A stretch of DNA of 26,505 bases, from the NCBI GenBank assembly GCA_964483375.1, contig CAZABJ010000040.1, positions 1 to 26,505 of the forward strand. Reading direction: 5' to 3'. The DNA is from JAUIEH01 sp964483375 (lineage in GTDB: Bacteria > Pseudomonadota > Alphaproteobacteria > Caulobacterales > Maricaulaceae). Of this stretch, positions 1 to 7,282 are shown one piece after another. A program made the position numbers and the translations under genes. Positions within the stretch are counted from its first letter, which is position 1, and each line of letters starts with the position of its first letter. Under the pieces are notes generated by a model. That model ran no database searches. It worked only from the letters and a program-made list of their open reading frames with translations, and was not told where the DNA came from.

Positions 1-321
1 GGTCGACGCGTGATTGAGACGCTTGTAGTGGTTGTGCACCGCCACCGACAGCACGCGCTTGGCGTGATCTTGGCCGATGACGTAGTCGTCGAGGACATCG
101 CAAATCTCGCGCGGCGTGGGCACGCCGTCCCGCGATCGCACGAGCGAGGTCTTGGTTTCCTCGCGAATGATGTCCATGCACAATTCAACGCATTCGTCGC
201 AAATGAACACGGTCGGTCCCGCGATCAGCTTGCGCACTTCATGCTGGCTCTTGCCGCAAAATGAGCAGTAGAGCGTGTTCTTCCCGTCGCCGCCGGAAGA
301 TTTCGTCGGTGTATTCGCCAT
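1..321 (-). CDS. clpX: ATP-dependent Clp protease ATP-binding subunit ClpX (N-terminal part, cut by window edge)
   Basis: The first 107 residues of ClpX, the AAA+ unfoldase that feeds substrates to ClpP in the cytoplasm. The zinc-binding domain is complete: Cys19-x2-Cys22 (in LYCSFCGKS) and Cys41-x2-Cys44 (in FICDECVELC). It is followed by the start of the AAA+ module with PTPREI and DDYVIGQDHAKRVL. The reading frame runs off the window at base 1, before the Walker A motif. ATG at 319-321 is preceded by GGGAG at a suitable distance. It follows clpP on the same strand after about 160 bp, the usual tig-clpP-clpX order. The gap probably holds a separate clpX promoter, but none could be fixed. 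Confidence 0.97.
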   Translation of the reverse strand, partial: MANTPTKSSGGDGKNTLYCSFCGKSQHEVRKLIAGPTVFICDECVELCMDIIREETKTSLVRSRDGVPTPREICDVLDDYVIGQDHAKRVLSVAVHNHYKRLNHAST

Positions 322-412
322 TATCGCTCCCGTCGCGCTGAACCGGCGCCGCGCCGCCGCCCGCGCTGAACCCTCGGGTGTGCAAACCTTACGCCCGGCA
401 CGTTTCCAGGCG

Positions 413-437
413 GTGACCACGCTGCATATGTGACCAC
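413..437. repeat. Two direct GTGACCAC repeats in the clpP-clpX gap
   Basis: GTGACCAC occurs at 413-420 and again at 430-437, in the same orientation and 17 bp apart, about 100 bp upstream of the clpX start. Same-face spacing of about 1.6 turns could suit a regulator with half-sites, but an 8-mer pair may be chance. Confidence 0.25.
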
Positions 438-481
438 AGCAGCGCGAGCGCGATCAAGCGCCGCGCGCGTCAGCCCCGTCG

Positions 482-1108
482 TCATCCCGCTAGTTTATCG
501 CCTGAGCGCTTCTCATAGACGTGATCGACCAGGCCGAAATCTTTCGCCTCCTCGGCCGACATGAAGAAATCCCGATCGAGCGTGGACTCGATTTCGTCAT
601 ACGGCTTGCCGGTATGACGCACATAGATTTCGTTCAGACGCCGCTTGGTCTTCACGATGTCCTCGGCGTGGCGTTCGATGTCGGAGGCCTGGCCGCGGAA
701 CCCGCCGGAAGGCTGGTGGACCATGATCCGCGCATTGGGCAAGGCCACCCGCAGCCCGTCTTCTCCGGCCGTCAGCAAAAGCGAGCCCATGGAGGCCGCC
801 ATGCCGATGCACACCGTGGAGACCGGCGAGCGGATGTATTGCATGGTGTCGTAAATCGCCAATCCCGATGTCACCACCCCGCCGGGGGAGTTGATGTACA
901 TGGCGATTTCTTTCTTCGGGTTCTCCGACTCAAGAAACAGAAGCTGAGCGGTGATCAGGCTCGCCATGCCGTCTTCCACCGGCCCGGTGAGGAAGATGAT
1001 CCGCTCTTTGAGGAGCCGGGAGAAAATGTCGTAAGCCCGCTCCCCGCGGCTGGTCTGTTCAACGACCATGGGGACGAGATTCATCGCCGTCTCGAGGGGG
1101 TCTTTCAT
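482..1108 (-). CDS. clpP: ATP-dependent Clp protease proteolytic subunit ClpP
   Basis: Serine peptidase (family S14) forming the 14-mer barrel that degrades proteins unfolded by ClpX or ClpA. The 208 residues are the normal size. The triad is Ser106 (GMAASMGS), His131 (MVHQPSGG) and Asp180 (LDRDFFMS), with the same spacing (25 and 49 residues) as in E. coli ClpP. The N-terminal MKDPLETAMNLVPMVVEQT resembles my recollection of the Caulobacter form, which supports the ATG at 1106-1108 although the Shine-Dalgarno is weak (AAAGG about 10-12 nt upstream). An alternative start is Met9. It sits between tig (upstream, 195-bp gap) and clpX (downstream). The gaps suggest separate promoters as well as possible readthrough. 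Confidence 0.97.
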   Translation of the reverse strand: MKDPLETAMNLVPMVVEQTSRGERAYDIFSRLLKERIIFLTGPVEDGMASLITAQLLFLESENPKKEIAMYINSPGGVVTSGLAIYDTMQYIRSPVSTVCIGMAASMGSLLLTAGEDGLRVALPNARIMVHQPSGGFRGQASDIERHAEDIVKTKRRLNEIYVRHTGKPYDEIESTLDRDFFMSAEEAKDFGLVDHVYEKRSGDKLAG

Positions 1109-1303
1109 GTCGGATTACGCCTTTGGGATGGCCGCACGGAGACTACGCGGACGCTGTGGGAGATCGCGGGTAAGATATCAGTTCGGGGCGGGACCAACGC
1201 AAGGCGCCGGGCCGCGTGAATTCACCCTGGCGGCGATCCGCGTTAACGCGAAGTGAACGCGCTCACGATTCTCGCGTGCAAGGAAGCCGAAGCGCGGCGC
1301 CGC

Positions 1304-2644
1304 TTAAACCAGCTCTTCCTCAGCGAACAGGTCGTCGCGGCTGACGTCGGCGTCCGTAATGGTGGCGCGTTCGAGGATGTAATCGACCACCTTCTCTTCG
1401 TAGATCGGCGCGCGCAGTTGGGCGCGCGCTTGCTCGTTCTCAGAGAAGTAGCGTGCGACCTCGCGCTCCCGCCCAGGGAAGCGGCGCGCCTCCATATTGA
1501 TGGCTCGCGCCATCTCTTCCTCGCCGACAACGATGTTCGCTTCTCGACCGATTTCAGCGAGCACCAGCCCCAAACGCACCCGCCGCTCGGCGATGGTGCG
1601 GTATTCTTCGCGCAGCTGGTCTTCAGTCTTGTCTTTGTCTTCCTCGGCGACTTCGCCTTTTTCCATGTCCGCCTGGACCTGCCGCCAGATCACGTCGAAC
1701 TCGGCGTTCACCATGCGCGCGGGCAGATCGAAGCTGTGCTCCGCGTCAAGCTTGTCCAACAAGCGACGCTTCACCCGGGTGCGGGATTGGCGGGCGAAAT
1801 CGCTCTCGAGGTTTTTGCGCAGCGCCTCTTTGAGCCCGTCGAGATCTTCAAAACCCACCTGCTTGGCGAGTTCGTCGTCTTCCTTGGCCTCATGGGGTTC
1901 GCGCACCTCGTTGACGGTCACTTCGAACTCAGCCAGCCGGCCGGCGAGATTGGCGGCGGGATAGTCAGCGGGGAAGGTGATTTCGAACGTGCGGTCTTCC
2001 CCGGCGGTGACGCCGAGCAATTCGGTTTCGAAGCCCTGGATGAACCGGCCCGCGCCGAGCACCAGCTCCACATCGTCCGCCGAGCCGCCTTCAAAGGGCT
2101 CGCCATTGATGCGACCGACAAAGTCGATTTTCAGCATATCGCCGTCTTGGGCCGCCGCTCCGGCGTCGCGGGGGCGGTAGACCTTTTGATCTTTGGCGAC
2201 CTCCGCCAGCGCGGCGGCGATTTCCTCATCGCCCACAGCGCAGACCGGGCGCTCCAGCGCGATGGCTTTGACGTCGGTCGGCGCGAAGTCGGGCATCAGC
2301 TCGACTTGCATTTCATAGGCGAGGTCGGCCTCGCCCTTGGCCACCGCTTCGGCGTCATTCAACGGCTTGATGTCGGGGAACGAGGCGAGCCGCAGAGACT
2401 GGTCATCCAGCGCTTTCTTGCTCGTCTCCCGCATGGAGTCCTCGATGATCTCCTCCATCATCGAGCGGCCGAACATTTTTCGGATGTGACTGGACGGCAC
2501 TTTGCCGGGGCGAAAGCCTTTGAGCCGGACTTGCGGGCGGATCTCTTCGATCTTCGCTTCCAGCTTTTGCGCCAATTCGGTCTTGGCGATGACCACTTCA
2601 AAGGTGCGGCTCAGGCCGTCGGCGTGTTTCTCAGTAACGTTCAT
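1304..2644 (-). CDS. tig: Trigger factor (ribosome-associated chaperone and prolyl isomerase)
   Basis: Binds the ribosomal exit tunnel at protein L23 and shields nascent chains. The 446 residues match the family. The N-terminal ribosome-binding domain carries the signature GFRPGKVP at 43-50. An FKBP-type PPIase domain follows at about 150-240 (DGDMLKIDFVGRINGEPFEG, then ETELLGVTAGEDRTFEITFP). The rest is the helical chaperone domain. The open frame extends 35 codons further upstream to 2749, but that part is arginine-rich and unlike the family; the start MNVTEKHADGLSRTF at 2644 is the usual one. The sequence just before this ATG has no clear Shine-Dalgarno. It is first in the tig-clpP-clpX order, downstream of tRNA-Leu. 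Confidence 0.96.
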   Translation of the reverse strand: MNVTEKHADGLSRTFEVVIAKTELAQKLEAKIEEIRPQVRLKGFRPGKVPSSHIRKMFGRSMMEEIIEDSMRETSKKALDDQSLRLASFPDIKPLNDAEAVAKGEADLAYEMQVELMPDFAPTDVKAIALERPVCAVGDEEIAAALAEVAKDQKVYRPRDAGAAAQDGDMLKIDFVGRINGEPFEGGSADDVELVLGAGRFIQGFETELLGVTAGEDRTFEITFPADYPAANLAGRLAEFEVTVNEVREPHEAKEDDELAKQVGFEDLDGLKEALRKNLESDFARQSRTRVKRRLLDKLDAEHSFDLPARMVNAEFDVIWRQVQADMEKGEVAEEDKDKTEDQLREEYRTIAERRVRLGLVLAEIGREANIVVGEEEMARAINMEARRFPGREREVARYFSENEQARAQLRAPIYEEKVVDYILERATITDADVSRDDLFAEEELV

Positions 2645-2751
2645 GGCGAGGCGAAGCGACTTTTTCCGGCGTGCAAGGATGGGAGAGGACCGCGCCCGAC
2701 GGCGTCCGGCCAAGGAGAGGCTTATGTCACGGGCGAAGCGGCCTCGCAACC

Positions 2752-2769
2752 GAGCCGCCGAAGCGGCTC
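2752..2769 (-). terminator. UUCG-tetraloop hairpin behind tRNA-Leu
   Basis: On the minus strand this reads as a perfect 7-bp stem GAGCCGC / GCGGCTC closed by a TTCG loop (C-UUCG-G, an exceptionally stable tetraloop). It begins 29 nt after the tRNA-Leu CCA. No T-run follows, so it is either a weak terminator or a 3' processing or stability element. Confidence 0.35.
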
Positions 2770-2798
2770 TCCGCCCGGGGCGCGCGCCACGCGAATGA

Positions 2799-2883
2799 TG
2801 GTGCGGATGGAGGGACTCGAACCCCCACGCCTCGCGGCGCTGGAACCTAAATCCAGTGCGTCTACCAGTTCCGCCACATCCGC
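2799..2883 (-). tRNA. tRNA-Leu, anticodon UAG
   Basis: An 85-nt class II tRNA with encoded CCA. Acceptor arms GCGGATG (2883-2877) and CATCCGC (2809-2803) pair fully. The anticodon stem CTGGA/TCCAG encloses the loop TTTAGGT, giving anticodon TAG (plus-strand 2847-2849), so it reads CUN leucine codons. The long variable arm GCCGCGAGGCGT and the T-arm with GGTTCGAGTCC are clear. It lies upstream of tig on the same strand. Confidence 0.97.
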
Positions 2884-2986
2884 ATGGGCGACGAGCCGCG
2901 TTACATACTGTGCGGGGCGCGTTGGGGGAAGGGTGCGTCGGCCCGCCACGCCGCGGCGGGGGTTAAAGGCGCGTAGCGTCTTGGCG

Positions 2987-3904
2987 ATGCCCAATGCTTG
3001 GCCCGACCTTTCCGACGCCCTGCCGGCGGGTTTCCGGCTCCGCTCGGGGTTCGACCCCGCCGGGATGGTGATGTTCGGCGAGCAAATCGGACCGGCCGAG
3101 GCGCCTGGGGTCAATCTCCTCACCCTCGTCTCGGTGATCGCGGGCGAGCCTCTCGGCGAAAAGCCCGACGCGGTCTGCGCGTTCACGCTTGCGCCTTTCG
3201 CCCGCCTGCTCTCGGATATGAACGACGACCTTCGCGACGACCTCGTCCCGTTCGCTTGGGCGCTGGCGGGGACGGCGTCAGAGGCGCACGCCGCGGGGCG
3301 CCTTGAAATCCTCGGCCGGATGGCCTGCGCGATTGCGGAGCGCCAATTGCCCGCGTTTCGCGCGGCTTCGGATGGGGATGACAGGCCGGACGCCGCCCTC
3401 GCCGCGGCGCTCGCCTATTGGGACGCCAAGGACGATGCGGCGGCGACCGCCGCCAACGCCGCCAGCCAAGCCGCGACCCAAGCGGCGAACGGGGTCTTTG
3501 GGAAAGCCGAGCCGCGGCTCGCAGGCCTCGCCGCCCATAGCGCGGCGGGCGCAGCCCACGCCGCCCATCAAGCGCATCTCGCATTCTACGCGGGCTCTGC
3601 GTTTTACACGGCGCTCGGCGTAGACCAGCTCGCCCCGCTTTTTGCTGACCGCACGCCTGGCCGAGCCGCCACGGGCGAACTCGCCCGCGGCATGTGTCAG
3701 CGCTTCGCCTCAAACGCCGCCGACCACGCCGCTATGGCGTCGCTGACGCCTGAGGACGTTCCCAATGCGAACTGGCGCGCGGATGTCGCGGAGATCACGC
3801 TTGCAGGGTTCCGTGCGGCGGTGGAAGCGGGACCGTATGGCGCGGCGCCTGCAAACGTAGCGCTTGACCGCATTCGTGCGGCCCGGGGGGCGTTGGGAAT
3901 GTGA
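2987..3904 (+). CDS. Alanine-rich hypothetical protein, 305 aa
   Basis: I do not recognise a family. The frame has the strong third-position GC bias of its neighbours and starts at ATG 2987 (MPNAWPDLSDALPAGF); the next in-frame ATG is 3065. The first 120 residues look like a folded domain (NLLTLVSVIAGEPLGEKPD, FARLLSDMNDDLRDDLVPFAWALAGT). Residues 135-210 are very alanine- and histidine-rich (AATAANAASQAATQAANGV, then HSAAGAAHAAHQAH) and probably helical. No signal peptide or transmembrane segment is evident, so it is probably cytoplasmic. It is divergent from tRNA-Leu and has no operon partner. The open frame extends far upstream to 1253, but that part is antisense to tig. Moderate confidence that it is a gene; no function assigned. 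Confidence 0.7.
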   Translation: MPNAWPDLSDALPAGFRLRSGFDPAGMVMFGEQIGPAEAPGVNLLTLVSVIAGEPLGEKPDAVCAFTLAPFARLLSDMNDDLRDDLVPFAWALAGTASEAHAAGRLEILGRMACAIAERQLPAFRAASDGDDRPDAALAAALAYWDAKDDAAATAANAASQAATQAANGVFGKAEPRLAGLAAHSAAGAAHAAHQAHLAFYAGSAFYTALGVDQLAPLFADRTPGRAATGELARGMCQRFASNAADHAAMASLTPEDVPNANWRADVAEITLAGFRAAVEAGPYGAAPANVALDRIRAARGALGM

Positions 3905-3993
3905 CCCACGCCATCGCTGCCTGACGCGTCAGTGCGGATCCCCCGAGATTTGCTCATGCGGGCATGAACAGTCCGCGGATTAAGTACTTTCAT

Positions 3994-4032
3994 ATCAAAA
4001 AGAAACGCCCGCCCTCTCGTCGAGGGCGGGCG
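3994..4032 (-). terminator. Rho-independent terminator after the 25-codon ORF
   Basis: Read on the minus strand: an 11-bp perfect stem (CGCCCGCCCTC, plus 4006-4016, with GAGGGCGGGCG, plus 4022-4032) and a 5-nt loop, followed at once by TTTCTTTTT (plus 3997-4005). It is the clearest intrinsic terminator in the window and works only in the minus direction. Confidence 0.9.
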
Positions 4033-4041
4033 CCGCGATAC

Positions 4042-4062
4042 CCGGCGCCCGGAGGGCGCCGG
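4042..4062 (-). other. Perfect 9-bp hairpin between micro-ORF and terminator
   Basis: CCGGCGCCC (4042-4050) and GGGCGCCGG (4054-4062) pair perfectly around a 3-nt loop. It lies in the 3' untranslated part of the short transcript, 9 bp before the terminator stem, and no T-run follows it. Confidence 0.6.
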
Positions 4063-4087
4063 ACCCGATTGCGTCAGGTCGGACGGT

Positions 4088-4165
4088 CTAATCCGCCGAC
4101 GGAGGCTGCTCCGTCGCCGAATGAGCCCGCAATGCCGCTCCGGTCGCACAAATCTCGCTCGACAT
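4088..4165 (-). CDS. Micro-ORF of 25 codons with near-ideal Shine-Dalgarno, or part of a small structured RNA
   Basis: ATG at 4163-4165 opens 25 codons ending in TAG (peptide begins MSSEICATGAALRAH and ends PPSAD). It is preceded on the minus strand by AAAGGAGGTGATC (plus 4168-4180), a 13-nt match to the anti-Shine-Dalgarno end of 16S rRNA, with AGGAGG 7 nt from the ATG. This is far stronger than any other ribosome site in the window. A 55-bp 3' region with a second hairpin leads to a strong terminator. Codons 17-23 contain another perfect hairpin (CGACGGAG/CTCCGTCG, plus 4097-4116). I do not recognise the peptide. It may be an abundant small protein, a leader peptide or a regulatory RNA. It starts 76 bp after the end of the vWA gene and could be read from it or from its own promoter. 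Confidence 0.55.
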   Translation of the reverse strand: MSSEICATGAALRAHSATEQPPSAD

Positions 4166-4167
4166 CA

Positions 4168-4180
4168 GATCACCTCCTTT
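4168..4180 (-). promoter_or_regulatory. Extended perfect Shine-Dalgarno
   Basis: Minus-strand AAAGGAGGTGATC, complementary over 13 nt to the 3' tail of 16S rRNA (GATCACCTCCTTT). It decides the start at 4165 and implies very high initiation or a ribosome-binding RNA. Confidence 0.8.
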
Positions 4181-4241
4181 CGATTGCCAAAAACCAAGCG
4201 TCACGATGGCGCAACCCGAGGGCCGAGGCAATGGCGCGGCG

Positions 4242-5741
4242 TTAGCGCGATAATCGAAGCAGCGTGAGATCGCGGGCGATGTCTTCGAAGGCCTGCTGCA
4301 GCGCTTGGTTTGAGGGGCTGTCGAAATAGAGCGGACGGCCGTCCTCCCCGGTCGATGCGCAGGCCTCCATCAGTCGGCGGGTGCGCGAGGAGCGCACCTG
4401 AAATGTGATGGCGTAAACCCGAACGCCGCGCTCCCGGGCGAGCCGGCAGGCTTCGGCGGTGCGTTCGTTCATCGCGTCGTTGACCTGGCGAAAGCTGGAC
4501 GAGGTCACGCCAAGCCGTCCCTCGGCCACGAAGCCGTAAGAGGTGTAGTGGGAGCGGTTATGGGTGCCGTCGGCGCCGATATAGTTGTCGCCGTCGGTCA
4601 ACACGATCATGGCTTTGATGAGGTTGCGCTCCCCGAACGACCGCCCTTCCTCGAACGGCGCCTCGGGAGAGAGCACGCGCACCCCCCAACCCACCGCATT
4701 ATGGATGTTGGTCGTGCCGTCGGCGATCATGGCGTCGACGGCGTCGTCGAGAGTGTCGCGGTCATCGGTCAGCGGCACGATGGGCCGCGCCGTGCAGCCC
4801 CAATTCGGCCCGCCGTTTCGGGGCCGCGCGCCTGTGGCGTATTTCGCGGCGTGGGCTTGGCGAACGGCGTTCGGGCCCGAGGTCGAATCCGCCAGATAGC
4901 TGTTGCGGTATCCTGAGCGCGGGTTGCCGCGGCCGCCGGGTTCGTCAGGCGCGAAGTACGGCACGAAAAGGGTGGCGGGAGACCCGGCTTGGGGCGTGGT
5001 GTCGTCGATATCATAGGGCTGAGCGCGGGCTTCGACGCAGCCCCTCCAATCCTCGCGCAGGTCGTCAAAGAGGTCCCAACGATTGACCGGACGGTCGAAA
5101 CTCGACGCTGGGGCGTGCAGCGGAGAGCGGGCGTCGGGGTCGAGCCACCAAGCGCGCGCGTTTTCCGCGCCCACGTTCACCGCGGAGGAAAACGGCACCA
5201 AGCCGATGCGGAGACTGTCATCGCCCGGCGGCGCGGCGTCGAACAAAATCTCAACCGCCGAGCCCGCGGCCTCCCGCAGCGCGCGGATGCGAGACCCGCT
5301 CATAGAGCCGGTATTGTCGAGCACCATGACAAGCTCAAGGTCGTCGCCCGCCCGCGCCACCTGCACCGATCGATCGACGAGCAGCTCCGACGCGCCGACG
5401 ATTTGCATGATGGTCATGGGCACGCGCGCGCTCGCGGTGACGTCCACGACGTCCTCGGACAGCGCCACGTTGAGGTCGAGAGGGACGCCGAGCCTGGCGG
5501 CGGGGTAGTTCGCGGAGAAGAACCGTTCGCCGAACGCCTGCGCCTCGTCCTCGGTCAGGCCAGGCGCAGAGCCGACAGCCAAGGCGACGGCGTCCAGCGC
5601 ATGGCCCAGCCGGTCGCGCACCAGCATCGCCCGGCCCATGTCCACCGCCAGGCCGATGAAAATCAAGATCGGCAGCAGCGCGAGCCCGAAAATGACTGCG
5701 ACATTGCCGCGCGTGCAGCGGGAAAAGGAGCGTTTCGCCAT
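4242..5741 (-). CDS. TadG-like von Willebrand factor A domain protein (Flp/Tad pilus-associated type)
   Basis: A 499-residue protein with an N-terminal TadE/TadG-like anchor: CTRGNVAVIFGLALLPIL at 9-26 continues into a hydrophobic helix to about 34 and then VDMGRAMLVRDRL, the usual pseudopilin-like signal of this family. A vWA domain follows with a MIDAS motif at 142-148 (DNTGSMS) and IVLTDGDNY later, so a divalent metal is probably bound. It is expected to lie in the inner membrane with the vWA part outside. The frame can open at a GTG 15 codons upstream (5786), but ATG 5741 fits the family start. No other tad genes are visible, so it is a solitary copy. Its role (pilus assembly or adhesion) is inferred from the family only. 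Confidence 0.88.
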   Translation of the reverse strand: MAKRSFSRCTRGNVAVIFGLALLPILIFIGLAVDMGRAMLVRDRLGHALDAVALAVGSAPGLTEDEAQAFGERFFSANYPAARLGVPLDLNVALSEDVVDVTASARVPMTIMQIVGASELLVDRSVQVARAGDDLELVMVLDNTGSMSGSRIRALREAAGSAVEILFDAAPPGDDSLRIGLVPFSSAVNVGAENARAWWLDPDARSPLHAPASSFDRPVNRWDLFDDLREDWRGCVEARAQPYDIDDTTPQAGSPATLFVPYFAPDEPGGRGNPRSGYRNSYLADSTSGPNAVRQAHAAKYATGARPRNGGPNWGCTARPIVPLTDDRDTLDDAVDAMIADGTTNIHNAVGWGVRVLSPEAPFEEGRSFGERNLIKAMIVLTDGDNYIGADGTHNRSHYTSYGFVAEGRLGVTSSSFRQVNDAMNERTAEACRLARERGVRVYAITFQVRSSRTRRLMEACASTGEDGRPLYFDSPSNQALQQAFEDIARDLTLLRLSR

Positions 5742-5871
5742 CGTCTTAAGCCCGTCAAACGTCGCCGGACTGTTTTCGCCCGGCACACTCGAGGCTTAGA
5801 ATTGCAGCAACCGCGCCGGGCGCCTGGAGCGCCCGTCAGAGCGCGACGCAAAGCGAGGACGGCTCTCGATC

Positions 5872-7056
5872 ATGGACACCCAACACGTCGCAGAGCGCGC
5901 GCGCGCGATCCTGGCCGACCTGGTCGCTTTCGACACCACCTCCCACAAATCCAACCTCGCCCTGATCGGCTATGTCGAAGAAGCGATCGCCGCTCTGGGA
6001 GGGCGGAGCGAACGCGTGTCGAGCGAGAGCGGGGAGAAGGCCAACCTCGCGGGGACCATCGGGCCGGACGGACCGGGCGGGGTCATCTTGTCGGGTCACA
6101 CCGACGTCGTGCCCGTTGACGGGCAGCCTTGGTCCACCGATCCCTGGACGCTGACGGAGCGGGACGGCCGGCTTTATGGACGCGGCGCTTGCGACATGAA
6201 GGGGTTTCTCGCCTGCGCGCTCGCTGCGGCTCCCGTTTTCGCCGAAGCGGGGCTCGCCCGGCCGGTGCATTTCGCCTTCAGCTATGATGAGGAGATCGGC
6301 TGTTTGGGCGCGCCCGCGCTGATCGCTCGGCTGCGGGAGCGCTTCCCCCAGGCTGAAGCCGCGATCATCGGCGAACCGAGCGAGATGAAAGTCGTCACCG
6401 CCCATAAGGGGCTTTGCTCGTTCGAGGTCAGGCTCGAAGGCCGCGAGGCCCATTCAAGCCTGGTCGACGACGGGGCGTGTGCGGTCACCAACGCCATCCC
6501 GCTGATGGCGCTCCTGCGCGACTATGCAGCGGAAATGCGCGCCAAGGCCCCTGCGGACTCTCCCTTCGAGCCGCCTTTCGGCACCTTGACCATCGGGCGG
6601 ATGCAGGGCGGAACCGCGCTCAACATCCTCGCGCGCGAAGCCTCGTTCGCCTCGCTCGCGCGACCGGCGCCGTGGGACGACATGGACGCGCTTGAGACGC
6701 GTCTCCGTGACAGGGCGGCGCAGGTCGAGGCCGAGATGCGCCGGGCCGCGCCCGAGGCCCGGGTCACCGTCACCAGGCTGACCAGCGTGCCGCCGATGCG
6801 GCCGGAAACCGACGGCGCGGCGGAACGTCTTGCGCGCGCGCTCACCGGCGACAACGCGACCCATGTCGTGGCCTATGGCGCAGAGGCGGGACAGTTCCAA
6901 GAAGCGGGATTTTCCGCGGTGATCTGCGGTCCTGGTTCAATCACTCAGGCGCATCAGCCCGACGAGTTCATCGCCGTCTCCGAACTGGAGAAGGGCGCAG
7001 CGTTCATGCTGCGCCTCGCCGAACGTCTGTCGGCTGGCGAGGCTCCGGTCGTTTAG
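5872..7056 (+). CDS. argE: Acetylornithine deacetylase (M20 peptidase family)
   Basis: Predicted to hydrolyse N-acetyl-L-ornithine to ornithine and acetate in arginine synthesis. The 394 residues match ArgE. Metal and catalytic residues of the M20 fold are visible: His76 and Asp78 in SGHTDVVPVDGQPW, Asp108 in GRGACDMKG, Glu140-Glu141 in YDEEIGCLG, Glu168 in IIGEPSE, and His361 in ITQAHQPDEF. The dimerisation domain (about 180-290) includes GRMQGGTALNIL. The segment after it (AREASFASLARPAPWDD) departs from the usual wording, although the family arginine can be placed. ATG 5872 opens 130 bp from the divergent vWA gene. Succinyl-diaminopimelate desuccinylase is the main alternative, but PVDGQPW and the C-terminus favour ArgE. 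Confidence 0.88.
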   Translation: MDTQHVAERARAILADLVAFDTTSHKSNLALIGYVEEAIAALGGRSERVSSESGEKANLAGTIGPDGPGGVILSGHTDVVPVDGQPWSTDPWTLTERDGRLYGRGACDMKGFLACALAAAPVFAEAGLARPVHFAFSYDEEIGCLGAPALIARLRERFPQAEAAIIGEPSEMKVVTAHKGLCSFEVRLEGREAHSSLVDDGACAVTNAIPLMALLRDYAAEMRAKAPADSPFEPPFGTLTIGRMQGGTALNILAREASFASLARPAPWDDMDALETRLRDRAAQVEAEMRRAAPEARVTVTRLTSVPPMRPETDGAAERLARALTGDNATHVVAYGAEAGQFQEAGFSAVICGPGSITQAHQPDEFIAVSELEKGAAFMLRLAERLSAGEAPVV

Positions 7057-7062
7057 TCGGCG

Positions 7063-7179
7063 CTAGGCCGCGCTGCGGGCGGGACGGCGCAACGCGCAAG
7101 CGGGCCGAACGCGCCGGCGGGGCGGACCGAGAACCAGGGCGCGGATGAGGGCGAAAGCGAAACGCAGGCGCAAGATCAT
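7063..7179 (-). CDS. Possible 38-codon small ORF (doubtful)
   Basis: ATG at 7177-7179 to TAG at 7063, read on the same strand as and downstream of the DUF1501 gene. The peptide starts MILRLRFAFALIRALVLG (a short hydrophobic helix) and then is arginine- and proline-rich. A weak GAGGGT lies upstream. The pattern resembles small membrane peptides, but GC-rich DNA yields such frames by chance. It otherwise fills the 226-bp gap between argE and the DUF1501 gene. Confidence 0.22.
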   Translation of the reverse strand: MILRLRFAFALIRALVLGPPRRRVRPACALRRPARSAA

Positions 7180-7282
7180 AGCGAAGACCCTCGGTTCTCA
7201 AGAGAATGAGCTCTTGGGATATCCCTGGGCTGTTTACGGATTGATAAGAGACTTGGTGAGCGGGGGGTAAACGCTCCGCCGC

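Noticed and set aside
1253..2986. Long plus-strand open frame upstream of the 305-aa gene
   Set aside because: It is antisense to tig and crosses tRNA-Leu. The GC-rich codon pattern keeps stops out of the opposite frame, and the protein wording is not gene-like.
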